Counted from the stretch's first letter, positions 7,593 to 17,512 are shown. The stretch: 64,000 nt of DNA from Methylobacterium sp. Leaf118 (GCF_920984675.1 NZ_CAKLBV010000019.1:1-64000); one strand, 5' to 3'. Translations and numbers: made by a program. The notes: generated by a model from the sequence alone, not told the origin.

Positions 7593-8576
7593 GTGCTGCG
7601 CCAATCCGCCTTCCTGTTCGCCGTCGCCGCGGCGGTCCTCGTGCCCCTGGGCCCGGTCGCCGCCCAGGAACCGGCCAAGGTGCCGGCCAAGGAGACGGGG
7701 GCGGCGCAGACCGAGGCCGCCCGGGAAAGCCCCCTCGTCTCGACGGAGTGGCTGGAGAAGAACCTCGCCTCCAAAACGCTCCGGATCGTCGAGGTCAGCG
7801 TCGAGCCCGGCGTGTTCGAGCGCGGCCACATCCCCGGCGCCCAGAACGTCGTCTGGCACACCGATCTCGTCGAGACGGTAAGCCGCGACATCGCCGGCCC
7901 GGACAAGTTCACGGCCCTCGCCCGCCGCCTCGGCATCGACCGGGACACCACCGTGGTGCTCTACGGCGACAACAACAACTGGTTCGCCGCCTGGGGCGCC
8001 TGGGTGCTCGCCCAGTACGGCCTCGTCGACAACGTCAAGCTCCTCGATGGCGGGCGCAAGAAGTGGGAGGCCGAGAAGCGCCCCCTCGACACCCGCAGCG
8101 CGGAGGTCCCGGCCTCGAGCTTCACGGCGCAGGCGCCCTCGCCCAAGCTGCGCGCCCGCTTCGTCGACGTGCTGGCGGTGGCCCGGAAGGAGCGCGACGA
8201 GCAGATCCTCGACATCCGCTCCCCCGACGAGTTCAGCGGCAAGGTCATCGCCCCCCCGGGCATCCAGGAACTCGCGATCCGCGCCGGCCACATCCCGGGC
8301 TCGGTCAACGTGCCCTGGGCCAAGGCCGTGAACCCGGACGGCACGCTGAAATCCAAGGACGAGCTGAAGGCCCTCTACGCCGCGGCCGGGATCGACGGCA
8401 CGAAGCCGATCATCACCTCCTGCCGCATCGGCGAGCGCTCCAGCCATTCCTGGTTCGTGCTGACCCGCGTGCTCGGCTACGACGCCCGCAACTACGACGG
8501 CTCCTGGACCGAGTACGGCAACGCGGTCGGCGTGCCGGTGGTCAACCTCGCCGGCACCGTCTGGGGCGGCAAGTGA
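7593..8576 (+). CDS. Secreted thiosulfate/3-mercaptopyruvate sulfurtransferase (tandem rhodanese)
   Basis: This is a 327-residue protein with a Sec signal peptide (about 1-26, ending GPVAAQ) and two rhodanese domains. The N-terminal domain (about 50-165) lacks the catalytic cysteine; the C-terminal one carries ITSCRIGERSSHSW with the persulfide-forming Cys. It should move sulfane sulfur in the periplasm. The GTG at 7593 follows CGGAG and gives a proper signal peptide. It overlaps the YeeE/YedE gene by GTGA, which suggests joint use of thiosulfate. Substrate preference (thiosulfate or mercaptopyruvate) is not decided by the sequence alone. Confidence 0.9.
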   Translation: MLRQSAFLFAVAAAVLVPLGPVAAQEPAKVPAKETGAAQTEAARESPLVSTEWLEKNLASKTLRIVEVSVEPGVFERGHIPGAQNVVWHTDLVETVSRDIAGPDKFTALARRLGIDRDTTVVLYGDNNNWFAAWGAWVLAQYGLVDNVKLLDGGRKKWEAEKRPLDTRSAEVPASSFTAQAPSPKLRARFVDVLAVARKERDEQILDIRSPDEFSGKVIAPPGIQELAIRAGHIPGSVNVPWAKAVNPDGTLKSKDELKALYAAAGIDGTKPIITSCRIGERSSHSWFVLTRVLGYDARNYDGSWTEYGNAVGVPVVNLAGTVWGGK

Positions 8577-9871
8577 CGCAGCGCGACGGTCTGGCGGAGC
8601 CGGTCGGCGCGTACGGCTTCTCCGCCGCGCCGGCCCGGCCGCTGACGGGGGGCGGGCTCGTCCCGGCCCTGGGGGCGAACCGGACCGGAACGCCCTCCGG
8701 CGTCGCCCAGCGGGCGGCGCTCGCCGCGCTCATCGCCGCCGGCCTCGCGGCGGCGGCCTGGCGGCTCTCGGGCGAGGCGGGCGGCACCCGGCTCGCCCTG
8801 TCGCTCGTCTTCGGCGCGCTGTTCGGCCTCGTGCTCCAGCGCAGCCGCTTCTGCTTTTACTGCCAGTGGCGCGACTTCCTCGTCCTCGGCGACCCGCGGG
8901 GGATGCTCGGCATCCTGGCCGCCCTGGCGGCGGGCGTGGCCGGCTACGCGATCGTGCTCGGCGCCTGGATGCCCGATCCGTCCGGCACGCGGCTGCCGCC
9001 GGACGCGCATATCGGCCCGGTCGGGCCGGTGCTGGTGCTGGCGGGCCTCGCCTTCGGGGCCGGGATGGCGGTCTCGGGCTCCTGCATCAGCGCCCATCTC
9101 TATCGGCTGGGCGAGGGCTCGCCGACGGCCCCCTTCGCGCTCCTCGGCACCGGGCTCGGCTTCGGGCTGGGCTTCCTGACCTGGAACCCGCTCTATCTCG
9201 CCAGCGTGTCCGAGGCCCCCGTCCTGTGGCTGCCGCGCCCTCTCGGCTATGCCGGCAGCCTCGCCGTGTCGCTGGCGCTGCTCGCCGCCCTCGCCTGGCC
9301 GCTGCTGCGCCGCCTGCCCGCGCCGGAGCCGCGGATCGGCGCCGATCCGCGCCATACCGTCTTCTCGGCCGTGTTCGTGGCGCGCTGGCCGGTCTGGCTC
9401 GGTGGGCTCGCGGTCGGGGCGCTCGGCACGCTGGCCTATCTCCGGGTCGGCCCGCTCGGCGTCACCGCCGAGATCGGCGGGCGCTCACGGCATGCGGCCG
9501 GCGCGCTCGGCCTGCTGCCGGACCGGCTCGAAGGGCTCGACACGTTCCGGGGCTGCGCCACCGCCCTGCGCGACGCGATCCTCACCCCCAACGGCCTGTT
9601 CGTCGGCGGCCTCGTGCTGGCGGCCTTCGCCGCCGCGCTGGTCGCCGGCCAGTTCCGCCCGGCCCGTCCGACGCCGGGACAGGTGTTTCGCGGCCTGACG
9701 GGCGGCGCCCTTCTCGGCTGGGGCGCGATGACCGGCCTCGGCTGCAGCGTCGGCACGCTGCTCTCGGGCATCATGGCCGGCGCCGTCTCGGGCTGGGTGT
9801 TCGGCGCGGCGATGTTCGCCGGCGCCGCGGGGACGCTGTGGCTGGGGCGGCGGACGGGCGCACTGGCGTGA
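8573..9871 (+). CDS. YeeE/YedE family (TsuA-like) sulfur-compound transporter
   Basis: This is a 432-residue inner-membrane protein with roughly ten hydrophobic segments in two repeated halves. Cysteine motifs expected for this family are present: RSRFCFYCQWRDF (about 93-105), SGSCISAHLYRLGEG (about 166-180) and GLGCSVGTLLSG (near 390). TsuA, the characterised member, imports thiosulfate through a relay of cysteines. The GTG start at 8573 overlaps the rhodanese stop. No TusA/TsuB-like partner is visible nearby. The long polar N-terminus (about 40 residues) before the first helix is longer than in TsuA. Confidence 0.88.
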   Translation: MTQRDGLAEPVGAYGFSAAPARPLTGGGLVPALGANRTGTPSGVAQRAALAALIAAGLAAAAWRLSGEAGGTRLALSLVFGALFGLVLQRSRFCFYCQWRDFLVLGDPRGMLGILAALAAGVAGYAIVLGAWMPDPSGTRLPPDAHIGPVGPVLVLAGLAFGAGMAVSGSCISAHLYRLGEGSPTAPFALLGTGLGFGLGFLTWNPLYLASVSEAPVLWLPRPLGYAGSLAVSLALLAALAWPLLRRLPAPEPRIGADPRHTVFSAVFVARWPVWLGGLAVGALGTLAYLRVGPLGVTAEIGGRSRHAAGALGLLPDRLEGLDTFRGCATALRDAILTPNGLFVGGLVLAAFAAALVAGQFRPARPTPGQVFRGLTGGALLGWGAMTGLGCSVGTLLSGIMAGAVSGWVFGAAMFAGAAGTLWLGRRTGALA

Positions 9872-9936
9872 GGGAGACGCCGCTCCGGCCGTGACGCGCC
9901 CCGCCCGCGGCGGGCGCCGTCGCGTCGGCCGACGCA

Positions 9937-10017
9937 CCGGTCCGAACGACGGGTCGCCGGCTTTCGCAGCGATGGCAAGGCGACCTTGAACATGGTCCCG
10001 GACACGATCTCCGGGAC
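9937..10017. repeat. Degenerate copy of a palindromic intergenic repeat (copy A)
   Basis: CGGTCCGAACGACGGGTCGC and CGGCTTTCG are followed by an inverted repeat, GTCCCGGA-CACGATC-TCCGGGAC (9995-10017). The same order, with the same ACGAT centre, occurs at 48023-48128, so this is a diverged member of the same family. It lies between the YeeE/YedE gene and the convergent membrane-protein gene and may act as a terminator structure there. Confidence 0.6.
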
Positions 10018-10024
10018 GACGTCC

Positions 10025-11767
10025 CTACCGGGCCTGTCTGAGCCACAACTCGTAGCAGGCCGTGGCCTCGACCCGAACGAAATCCGGGTCGAGCGCTGGA
10101 CGGAACGAGCGTTCGATCATGTCCCGCAGCTGTTGCTTCGGTGGGCAGAGTTGCACGAAGACGGCGTCGGCCTCCGCCAGATAGGCACGCGCCTGCTCGA
10201 CCGTCAGCGTTCCGACCGTCCGCCAGGGATCGAGCCAGAGTCGGGTGCCGCGGACGGGCTCGGCCCCCAGGAGGCGGGCGAACGGCTCCACGTAACCGAT
10301 CGTGGTCACGCGCGTCGACGGGCCGACGAGGGCGCGCCTCCGGACGCGCTCACCCATCGCGGCGACCGCGCGGGCCCAGGCGAGGCTCATGGCCGGTTCG
10401 GTCGCGTTGAGGCCTCCGGTGAAGGCGGTCTCGGCATCCCGAACGATCGCCTCGGTGCTCTCGGGACCGTGCCAGAGCGCCGCGTAACGATCGGCGGTCT
10501 CGCTCGTCTGTCGCGCTACGAGGGTACGGCCGATCACCGGATCAATCGCGGGCTCGCGCCTCATGAACGCGGCCTGGCGGAGGGCCATCGTGCCGGCCCG
10601 GCGCAGGACGGTCTCCATGAGGGGATACGCCGCCGTGACGACCACGGCGGCGGCCAGGGCCAGCGCGACGGGATCGACGCGCGACCGTTCCGGCGGCGCG
10701 GCCAGGCCTGCGGCGAGACTGGCGAAGGGACCGAACGCCAGGACGATCACCGGAAACAGGGCGAGATTGCCCGTCCCCTGGCTCTCGGTCGCCAGGACGG
10801 CGAGAATGACCGTCGCGGTCCAGAGCGGGCGCCGGCCGGCGCGCAGAAGGGCGACCGGGTGCTTGACCCGTCGCCGCCACGCCACCGTGGCCGGACGCGC
10901 AGGGTGCCCGGCGAGCCAGATGACGGCGAGCGCGCCGCAGATCAGCGTCGGCAGGGTGCGGATGGAAAGGGCGCTGAGAAAGTAGAGGCCGCCGCCGCGG
11001 TTGATCCGCGCCATCTCGGCGATGTCGCGGCCATAGGCCCTCACCGCGCCCGCGGTGACGAGATCGAGCCCGACGAGGGCGGCGATCAGCAGGGCGGCGG
11101 CGCCGAGACCGGTGCGGCGCGCGATCGGCGACATCAGCCCGGCGAGACCGAGCACGCCGAGCATGACGACGAAGTGGGAGATCTTCCAGCCGAGGCACAG
11201 CAGCAGCAGCCACGCGACGAGAACCGCGTCGAAGCGCGCGCGCTTGGGACCGAAGATCCAGACGAACAGCAGGAACAGGGCGGCCGAAGCCGTACGGTTG
11301 TAGACCGCATTGTAGTTGAACTCGGGGATGGGCTCCCATTCGACGACGTAGGGGACGAGCGCCATCCATCCCACGAAGAGCAGGAGTGCGACGGCCCGCG
11401 GGCGCGACGGTTGCCGCACGGCCAGCGCGAGAGACGCGGGCAGGAGCAGGAGCCAGGACGAGATCTGCAGAAGCCCGAAGGGCGAGGCGAAGGCCTCGAG
11501 CTTCAGCGCGATCCAGGTCTGGACGACGACGAGGCCGCCGAACGGGACCATGAAATCGCGGTGGGGGACCTGACCGTGTTCCAGGCGATAGGCGCCATCG
11601 AGCAGCGCCGTGAAGTCCTGGGCATAGCGCCCACTCGGGAAGCCGGGCAGCACGATCGCGACGGCGAGGACGGCGAGAGAGATTCCGATCGCGACACTCG
11701 GCAGAAACAGATGATCTTGGGCGAAAGCCAATCGGCGCGACTGCGATACCGAAGCGTTTCCGCGCAT
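10025..11767 (-). CDS. Large polytopic membrane protein of unknown function
   Basis: This is a 580-residue protein with about ten to twelve hydrophobic segments between residues 20 and 410, followed by a soluble C-terminal part of about 170 residues. Early loops contain GRYAQDFTALLDGAYRLEHG and PHRDFMVPFGGLVV, an acidic first periplasmic loop like that of membrane glycosyltransferases (GT-C type: ArnT, DUF2029 and relatives). No family was recognised with certainty. The start at 11767 (MRGNASVSQ) is preferred; in-frame ATGs at 11788 and 11800 lie in AT-rich DNA that more likely holds the promoter. Confidence 0.75.
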   Translation of the reverse strand: MRGNASVSQSRRLAFAQDHLFLPSVAIGISLAVLAVAIVLPGFPSGRYAQDFTALLDGAYRLEHGQVPHRDFMVPFGGLVVVQTWIALKLEAFASPFGLLQISSWLLLLPASLALAVRQPSRPRAVALLLFVGWMALVPYVVEWEPIPEFNYNAVYNRTASAALFLLFVWIFGPKRARFDAVLVAWLLLLCLGWKISHFVVMLGVLGLAGLMSPIARRTGLGAAALLIAALVGLDLVTAGAVRAYGRDIAEMARINRGGGLYFLSALSIRTLPTLICGALAVIWLAGHPARPATVAWRRRVKHPVALLRAGRRPLWTATVILAVLATESQGTGNLALFPVIVLAFGPFASLAAGLAAPPERSRVDPVALALAAAVVVTAAYPLMETVLRRAGTMALRQAAFMRREPAIDPVIGRTLVARQTSETADRYAALWHGPESTEAIVRDAETAFTGGLNATEPAMSLAWARAVAAMGERVRRRALVGPSTRVTTIGYVEPFARLLGAEPVRGTRLWLDPWRTVGTLTVEQARAYLAEADAVFVQLCPPKQQLRDMIERSFRPALDPDFVRVEATACYELWLRQAR

Positions 11768-11960
11768 TATCAAATCCAAAATGCACATATCTGCATTCAA
11801 GAACTACGATCTCGGAATTAATATTTCTTAAAACTCAATTCCGCTTGAAGACGGTGGATGGAAGCCGCCCTCACCGGGGCTGCGCCCCCGCATCGGCAGG
11901 GCCGGGTTGCAGGGGCCCGTGACCGGGCTTCCCAAGAGAGCATCCCTTTGACGGGCTGTC

Positions 11961-12001
11961 GGGGCGGAGCCCGACGATCGCCGAGACTTCGCTCCGTCCC
12001 C
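11961..12001 (-). terminator. Possible terminator hairpin after the hybrid kinase gene
   Basis: Imperfect 10-11 nt arms GGGGCGGAGC and GCTCCGTCCCC lie 16-56 nt past the kinase stop codon. There is no T-run. The remaining gap up to 11767 contains a short AT-rich stretch (about 11800-11840) likely to hold the promoter of the membrane-protein gene. Confidence 0.3.
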
Positions 12002-12016
12002 GTGACAGGGGGCACC

Positions 12017-15000
12017 CTACCCCCGCGCGATCATCTCCCGGATGCGCAGGCCGAGCGTCTCGACCACGAAGGGCTTGGTGAGCACCGCCATGCCGGGCTC
12101 CAGCTGGCCGCTGCCGAGGGCCGCGTTCTCGGCGTAGCCGGTGATGAACAGGACCTTGAGGTCGGGGCGCGAGACCCGGCCGGCATCGGCCATCTGGCGG
12201 CCGTTCATGCCGCCGGGCAGGCCGACATCGGTAACGAGCAGATCGATCCGCACGTCCGATTGCAGCACCTTGAGCCCCGCCGCGCTGTCGGCGGCCTCGA
12301 TGGCGGTGTAGCCGAGATCCTCCAGCACCTCCGTCACCAGCATCCGCACCGTCGGCTCGTCGTCGACGATCAGCACCGTCTCGCCCTGCTCGGCCCGGGG
12401 GGCGTCGGTCTGGGGCCGGAGCGGATCGGGCTCCTCCGCCGGGCCGTGATGACGGGGCAGGTAGAGGCAGAGCATCGTGCCCCGGCCGAGTTCGGATTCG
12501 ATCCGCACCTGTCCGCCGGTCTGCTTGGCGAAGCCGTAGATCATCGACAGGCCGAGGCCCGTGCCCTGCCCCGTGGGCTTGGTGGTGAAGAACGGGTCGA
12601 ACGCCTTGGCCTGCACCTCCGGGCTCATGCCGGTGCCGGTGTCGGTCACGCAGAGCGAGAGATAGGCGCCGGGCGACAGGTCGTGCCGGCGCGCGGCCGC
12701 GGTGTCGATCCAGGTGTTGCCGGTCTCGATGGTGATGCGCCCGCCCTCCGGCATGGCGTCGCGGGCGTTGAGGCAGAGGTTCAGCAGCGCGTTCTCGAGC
12801 TGCGGCGGATCCACCAGCGTCGGCCAGGTCCCGTCGGCGACGACCTCGATGGCGATGGTCGGGCCCACCGTGCGCCGGATCAGCTCCTCCATGCCCAGGA
12901 CGAGACGGTTCACGTCGGTGGGCTTGGGATCGAGGGTCTGGCGGCGGGAGAAGGCGAGCAGGCGGTGGGTCAGGGCAGCGGCGCGCTTCGTCGCGCCCTG
13001 CGCCGCGCTCATGTAGCGGTCGACGTCCTTGAGGCGGCCCTGACCGATGCGGGTCTGCATGAGTTCGAGCGAGCCCGAGATGCCGGCGAGCAGGTTGTTG
13101 AAGTCGTGGGCGAGCCCGCCGGTGAGCTGGCCCACGGCCTCCATCTTCTGCGACTGGCGCAGGGCCTCCTCGGCCCGCATCAGGGCGCGGGTGCGCGCCG
13201 CGACCTGCTCCTCCAGGGTCTCGTTCAGCTCGCGCAGGGCGTCCTCCGCCGCGCGCAGGGCGGTGACGTCGGTGTTGGACCCGAACCAGCGCACGATCCC
13301 GCCGGCCTCGTCGCGGATCGGCACGATACGGGTCAGGAACGGCCGGAACACCCCGTCGGCGCCGCGCAGGGGGAAGGTCATCTCGAACCGCTCGCCGGTC
13401 TCGAGGGAATGCTGCCAGCGCTCGACCACCCGCGGCAGCACCTCCGGATCGTGCACCGCCCGCCAGCCCCAGCCCTCCATGGCCTCGGCATCGGTGCCGG
13501 TATAGGCGTACCAGCGCCGGTTGTACCAATAGATGTGCCCGTCGGCCCGGGCCATCCAGCACAGGGTCGGGATGTTGTCGGCCAGGGTCTCGAACTCGAC
13601 CGCCTTCTCGCGCAGCAGCCCCGCCGTCCGGTCGCGCTCGGCCTCGACGGCGCGGCGGCCCTCGACGTCGATCAGGACGCCGGGAAAGTTCAGCGGCGTG
13701 CCGTCCGGACCGTGATCGACCCGGCCGTTGGCCTCCAGCCAGTAATACTGCCCGTCGGCCCGGCGCACCCGGTACTGGTGGGCGTAGGCGCCGCCGCGGG
13801 TGATCGCCGCATCGATCGCCGCGGCGAGGCCGGGACGGTCGTCCGGATGCACCGTCTCGACCACCTGGGCGAGGCTCAAGCCCGCGCGTCCGAGCGCCGG
13901 ATCGAGGCCGAAGCTCTTGGCGAAGGCCTCGTCCACGGTGAAGCGGTCGCTCGGCAGGTCCCAGAGCCAGGTGCCGATGATGGCGCCGGCCTCGAGCGCC
14001 AGTTGCACCCGCTCGGCGTTGCGGCGGGCCAGGGCCTCGCTCTCGCGCAAGCGCCGCTCGACCTCGATCCGCTCGGTCACGTCGAGCTCGGCCACGACGC
14101 CGCCGACGATCGCGCCCGCCCCGTCGCGGATCGGTGCGGCGTTGTTGAGGAACAGCCGCCGCCCGGTGCCGTCGAACCGCTCGATCTCGATGAGTTCGTC
14201 GCGCACGGTCGCGCCGTGAAGGAGCGCGCGGGCCATGCCCCATTCCTCGGCGCGCAGGCGCGCCCCGGTCTCGGGCCAGTAGCCGACCCACTCGGCGTAG
14301 CCCTCCCAATCCGCGGTCTCGGGCGGCACCCCCCAGATCGCCCGGTTGGCGGCGTTGTCGCGCAGGATCTTCCCCTGCGCATCGGCCAGGATGACGCCCA
14401 CGGGCAGGGCGTCGAGGGTGGCGGCCAGGAGCGTCTCGCTGCGGCGCAAGCGCTCCTCGGCCTCGCGCCGGGCGGTCACGTCCCGGTAGAACACCGCCAG
14501 GCCGGCATCGACCGGATAGGCCCGCATGTCGATCCAGGCGGAGCGGCCGTCGGGCCAGGTGTAGCGGTGCTCCAGCGCCACCGGCACGCGCTCGCGCATG
14601 GCCCGCCCCTGGAGCCGCACCAGCTCGGGATCCAGGGCGGGGAAGACCTCCGCCTGGAGCCGGCCGATGATCGCCGCCCGCGGGCGCGTCTCCATGCGCA
14701 GGGCCTCGGCGTTCATGTCGAGGATGCGGAAGTCGTGGTCGAGGAGCGCGAAGGCCTCGCCCATATTGGCGAGCACGCCCTGCGCCCGGTCGCGCTCGGC
14801 CCGCAGCTCGGCCTCCACCGCGCGCCGGAGCGCCTCGGCCCGGACGCGCTTCGTCGTCTCGTTGGTGAAGATGAACAGGCCGGCGACCCGGCCCTCCCCG
14901 TCGAGGACCCGGGAATAGGAGAAGCTCCACCAGGTCTGCGCCTCGCCCCGGTCGGTATCCAGCGCCCAGGGCAGGTCCTCGAAGCGGCGGCTGCGGCCGG

Positions 15001-15310
15001 CGAAGGCCTCCTCGATGATCGGCCTCGCCTGGTCCCAGCCGTCGGCCCAGACCTTGTCGAAGCGCTCGCCCATCGCCCAGGGCAGGCGCGGCCCGAGCAG
15101 GGGGAAGTAGGTGTCGTTGAAGAAGAAATGCAGCTCCGGGCCCCAGGCCAGGATCATGCTCTCGGGCGAGTTCAGCACGAGGCTGAGCGCCGTGCGCAGC
15201 GATTCCGGCCAGGTCTCGGGCCTGCCGAGCGGATGATCCGACCAGTCGCGCTCCGCGATCATGCGGGCGGCTTCGCCGCCGCCGGCCAGGAACGGAGGTA
15301 GGTCGGTCAT
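12017..15310 (-). CDS. PAS-rich hybrid sensor histidine kinase with C-terminal receiver
   Basis: This is a 1097-residue cytoplasmic signalling protein without membrane segments. An N-terminal PAS-like region (about 1-160) is followed by about four more PAS repeats to about 690. A coiled linker (LNETLEEQVAARTRAL) leads to a HisKA domain with phospho-acceptor His735 in GGLAHDFNNLLAG. The ATPase domain has N-box LNLCLNARDAM and G-boxes DTGTGMSP and GTGLGLSM. The receiver (about 975-1095) has the acidic pair VDDE and phospho-acceptor Asp1028 in LLVTDVGLPG. It belongs to the HWE/PAS hybrid kinases common in Methylobacterium. The signal is unknown and no partner regulator is adjacent. Confidence 0.93.
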   Translation of the reverse strand: MTDLPPFLAGGGEAARMIAERDWSDHPLGRPETWPESLRTALSLVLNSPESMILAWGPELHFFFNDTYFPLLGPRLPWAMGERFDKVWADGWDQARPIIEEAFAGRSRRFEDLPWALDTDRGEAQTWWSFSYSRVLDGEGRVAGLFIFTNETTKRVRAEALRRAVEAELRAERDRAQGVLANMGEAFALLDHDFRILDMNAEALRMETRPRAAIIGRLQAEVFPALDPELVRLQGRAMRERVPVALEHRYTWPDGRSAWIDMRAYPVDAGLAVFYRDVTARREAEERLRRSETLLAATLDALPVGVILADAQGKILRDNAANRAIWGVPPETADWEGYAEWVGYWPETGARLRAEEWGMARALLHGATVRDELIEIERFDGTGRRLFLNNAAPIRDGAGAIVGGVVAELDVTERIEVERRLRESEALARRNAERVQLALEAGAIIGTWLWDLPSDRFTVDEAFAKSFGLDPALGRAGLSLAQVVETVHPDDRPGLAAAIDAAITRGGAYAHQYRVRRADGQYYWLEANGRVDHGPDGTPLNFPGVLIDVEGRRAVEAERDRTAGLLREKAVEFETLADNIPTLCWMARADGHIYWYNRRWYAYTGTDAEAMEGWGWRAVHDPEVLPRVVERWQHSLETGERFEMTFPLRGADGVFRPFLTRIVPIRDEAGGIVRWFGSNTDVTALRAAEDALRELNETLEEQVAARTRALMRAEEALRQSQKMEAVGQLTGGLAHDFNNLLAGISGSLELMQTRIGQGRLKDVDRYMSAAQGATKRAAALTHRLLAFSRRQTLDPKPTDVNRLVLGMEELIRRTVGPTIAIEVVADGTWPTLVDPPQLENALLNLCLNARDAMPEGGRITIETGNTWIDTAAARRHDLSPGAYLSLCVTDTGTGMSPEVQAKAFDPFFTTKPTGQGTGLGLSMIYGFAKQTGGQVRIESELGRGTMLCLYLPRHHGPAEEPDPLRPQTDAPRAEQGETVLIVDDEPTVRMLVTEVLEDLGYTAIEAADSAAGLKVLQSDVRIDLLVTDVGLPGGMNGRQMADAGRVSRPDLKVLFITGYAENAALGSGQLEPGMAVLTKPFVVETLGLRIREMIARG

Positions 15311-15421
15311 CCTATGGGGATTACACGGGTTGGAGGGCCGCACGAAACCGCCGATCACGGAGAATGGCCCGTGACAGCGCGACGAAGCGGCCGAGAATGC
15401 AAGTCTTTCGGGCGGCGTCCG

Positions 15422-17512
15422 CTACGCCGTCCGCCCGCGCCGCCCCTCCACCAGCCACATCGCCAGCACGGCCGCGGCCAAGGCCGCGAGCGCCCACAGG
15501 CCGATACCGAGGGGATAGACCTCGACGCCGCGCACCGTGGCGCTGTCGCTCGGGCGAAACCCGATCCAGTCGGCGCCGCCCAGGCGCCCGCCGCGGGTGA
15601 TCTGGAGGCGCGGCACGTCGAGGCCGCCGCCCGCGGCCGCCACGCGGCGGATCGTGCCGCCGGACGCGTCGGTCACGCTCTTCAGCCGCTCGGTGTCGCT
15701 GAACACGTCGGCGAGTTCGCGCGGGTTGGCCGGGCCGACGCTGACGAAGGCGACGAGATTGCCCGAGCGGAGCGTGTGGAGGCCGAGGCTGTCCGCCTCG
15801 AAGGTGGCGGTGAACAGGCCGGCCTCCGCCTTCGACAGGTCGAGGCTGCGCTCCTTGGCCGTAGGGCCGGTGATCGTGACGGGTCCGGCCTCCTCGGCCA
15901 TGGTCTGGCGCTCGATCCGCACCTCGCGGCCCCGGCCGGTGGTCTGGGCGCGCAGGGCCTCCTCCTCCATCGCCGGCTCCTTCATGAGCCAGTGGGCGAG
16001 GCGGCGCAGCAGGTCGAGATAGGGCCCGCCCTGCTGGTAGCCGCGGGCCCAGAGCCAGGCCTGATCCGACAGCATCAGGGCGACGCGGCCCTTCTCCTCC
16101 CGCGAGAGCGCCAGGAGCGGCAGGCCGTTGGCGCCGGACAGGATCGGTTGCACGCCGGCCCGGGTCTGGGCCGAGACGATGCGCAGCCAGTCGCCCCAGG
16201 CCGGCGGGCTCGATTCGGAGCCGGGCAGCGCCCGGGTGACGGGGTGGCGCTGGCCGGTCTCGGTGAGGGTCGCCTTGAAGGGCTGCTCGACCACCCGGTT
16301 GCTCGGGTCCCCCGGCAGCACCGCGGCGAGCCGGGTGCGGGCGAGGCTCGCCGGCCCGGCGAATTCGGGCCCGGCCGCGATGAGGAGCGCCCCGCCCTCG
16401 CGCACGTAGCGGACGATGTTGTCGAAATAGGCCGACGGCAGCACGCTCTGGTTGGCGTAGCGGTCGAAGATGATGAGGTCGAAATCCTTGATCTTCTGAA
16501 CGAACAGCTCGCGGGTCGGGAAGGCGATCAGCGACAGTTCGGAGATCGGCGTGCCGTCCTGCTTCTCCGGCGGGCGCAGGATCGTGAAATGGACGAGATC
16601 GACCGAGGCGTCCGACTTCAGCAGGTTGCGCCAGGTGCGCTCGCCCTGGTGCGGCTCGCCGGAGACGAGCAGCACCCGGAGTTTCTCGCGAATGCCCTCG
16701 ATGGGCAGGACCGCGCGGTTGTTGACGGTGGTCAACTCGCCCGGCAGCGGCTCGACCTCGATCTCGACGACGTTGGGTCCGCCATGCTCGATCCGCGTGG
16801 TGAGCGAGAACGACATGCCGGTGGCGATGCTCTGCCGGTCGATCTCCTCGCCGTCGCGGCGCACGCTGACGGTCGCCGTGCCGGTGCCGCCGCGCTCCAT
16901 CACCTCGGCCCGGAGGGTCACGTCCTTGCCGACGATGCCGAAGCGGGGCGCCTCCAGCATCCGGATCTGGCGGTCGCGCTCGTCCGGCCGGCCGGTGACG
17001 AGGACGTGGAGCGGCGCCTTGAGCCCGAGCGTCTCCAGGGAGGTCGGGATGTCGTGAACCACGCCGTCGGTGAGCATGACGACGCCGGCGATGCGCTCCG
17101 GCGGCACGTCGGCCAGGGCCTGGGTGAGCGCGGTGAACAGCTTGGTGCCGTCATCCCCCTCGGAGCCCTGGGCATCGCCGACATCGATGAAGCGCGGCTC
17201 GATGTTGGTGAGCGCGCCGAAACGGCGCTCCAGCTCGGCTTTCACCGCATCGGTCATGGCCGGGCGCTCGCCGAGCGTCTGCGAGCCGGAGCGGTCGACG
17301 ATCACGGCCGCCACGTCCTTCACCGGGTCGCGGTCCTCGCGCACCAGGGACGGGTTGGCCAGCGCCGCGATGACCAGCGCGAGGGCGAGGGCCCGCAGCA
17401 GGGCGGTGCGCCCGCGCGCCAGCACCGCAACGACGACGAGGATCGCGGCGAGCACGCCGAACCCCGCGAGCACCGGCCAGGGGATCAGGGGGGTGAAGCT
17501 GAGGCTCAGCAT
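15422..17512 (-). CDS. Membrane protein with vWA-like/glutamine-amidotransferase-like region
   Basis: This is a 696-residue protein with two N-terminal membrane helices (about 10-50) and one at the C-terminus (about 665-685). Between them lies a large periplasmic or cytoplasmic part with VIVDRSGSQTLGERPAM (a metal-site-like DRSGS) and a class I GATase-like segment (DFDLIIFDRYANQ, YVREGGALLIAAGPEFAGP) that lacks a catalytic cysteine. This arrangement is typical of the last gene of MoxR/Bat-type operons. It follows the DUF4159 gene by 88 nt on the same strand. Function is unknown; a role in envelope integrity or complex assembly is commonly supposed. Confidence 0.85.
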   Translation of the reverse strand: MLSLSFTPLIPWPVLAGFGVLAAILVVVAVLARGRTALLRALALALVIAALANPSLVREDRDPVKDVAAVIVDRSGSQTLGERPAMTDAVKAELERRFGALTNIEPRFIDVGDAQGSEGDDGTKLFTALTQALADVPPERIAGVVMLTDGVVHDIPTSLETLGLKAPLHVLVTGRPDERDRQIRMLEAPRFGIVGKDVTLRAEVMERGGTGTATVSVRRDGEEIDRQSIATGMSFSLTTRIEHGGPNVVEIEVEPLPGELTTVNNRAVLPIEGIREKLRVLLVSGEPHQGERTWRNLLKSDASVDLVHFTILRPPEKQDGTPISELSLIAFPTRELFVQKIKDFDLIIFDRYANQSVLPSAYFDNIVRYVREGGALLIAAGPEFAGPASLARTRLAAVLPGDPSNRVVEQPFKATLTETGQRHPVTRALPGSESSPPAWGDWLRIVSAQTRAGVQPILSGANGLPLLALSREEKGRVALMLSDQAWLWARGYQQGGPYLDLLRRLAHWLMKEPAMEEEALRAQTTGRGREVRIERQTMAEEAGPVTITGPTAKERSLDLSKAEAGLFTATFEADSLGLHTLRSGNLVAFVSVGPANPRELADVFSDTERLKSVTDASGGTIRRVAAAGGGLDVPRLQITRGGRLGGADWIGFRPSDSATVRGVEVYPLGIGLWALAALAAAVLAMWLVEGRRGRTA

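Noticed and set aside
9986..11821. A 611-codon plus-strand frame opposite the polytopic membrane protein
   Set aside because: The minus-strand frame shows a coherent set of membrane helices; the plus-strand product is low-complexity and Arg/Gly/Glu-rich.
11858..15301. A 1147-codon open frame on the plus strand opposite the hybrid histidine kinase
   Set aside because: It mirrors the kinase gene, which has intact domains; the plus-strand translation has no recognisable domain.
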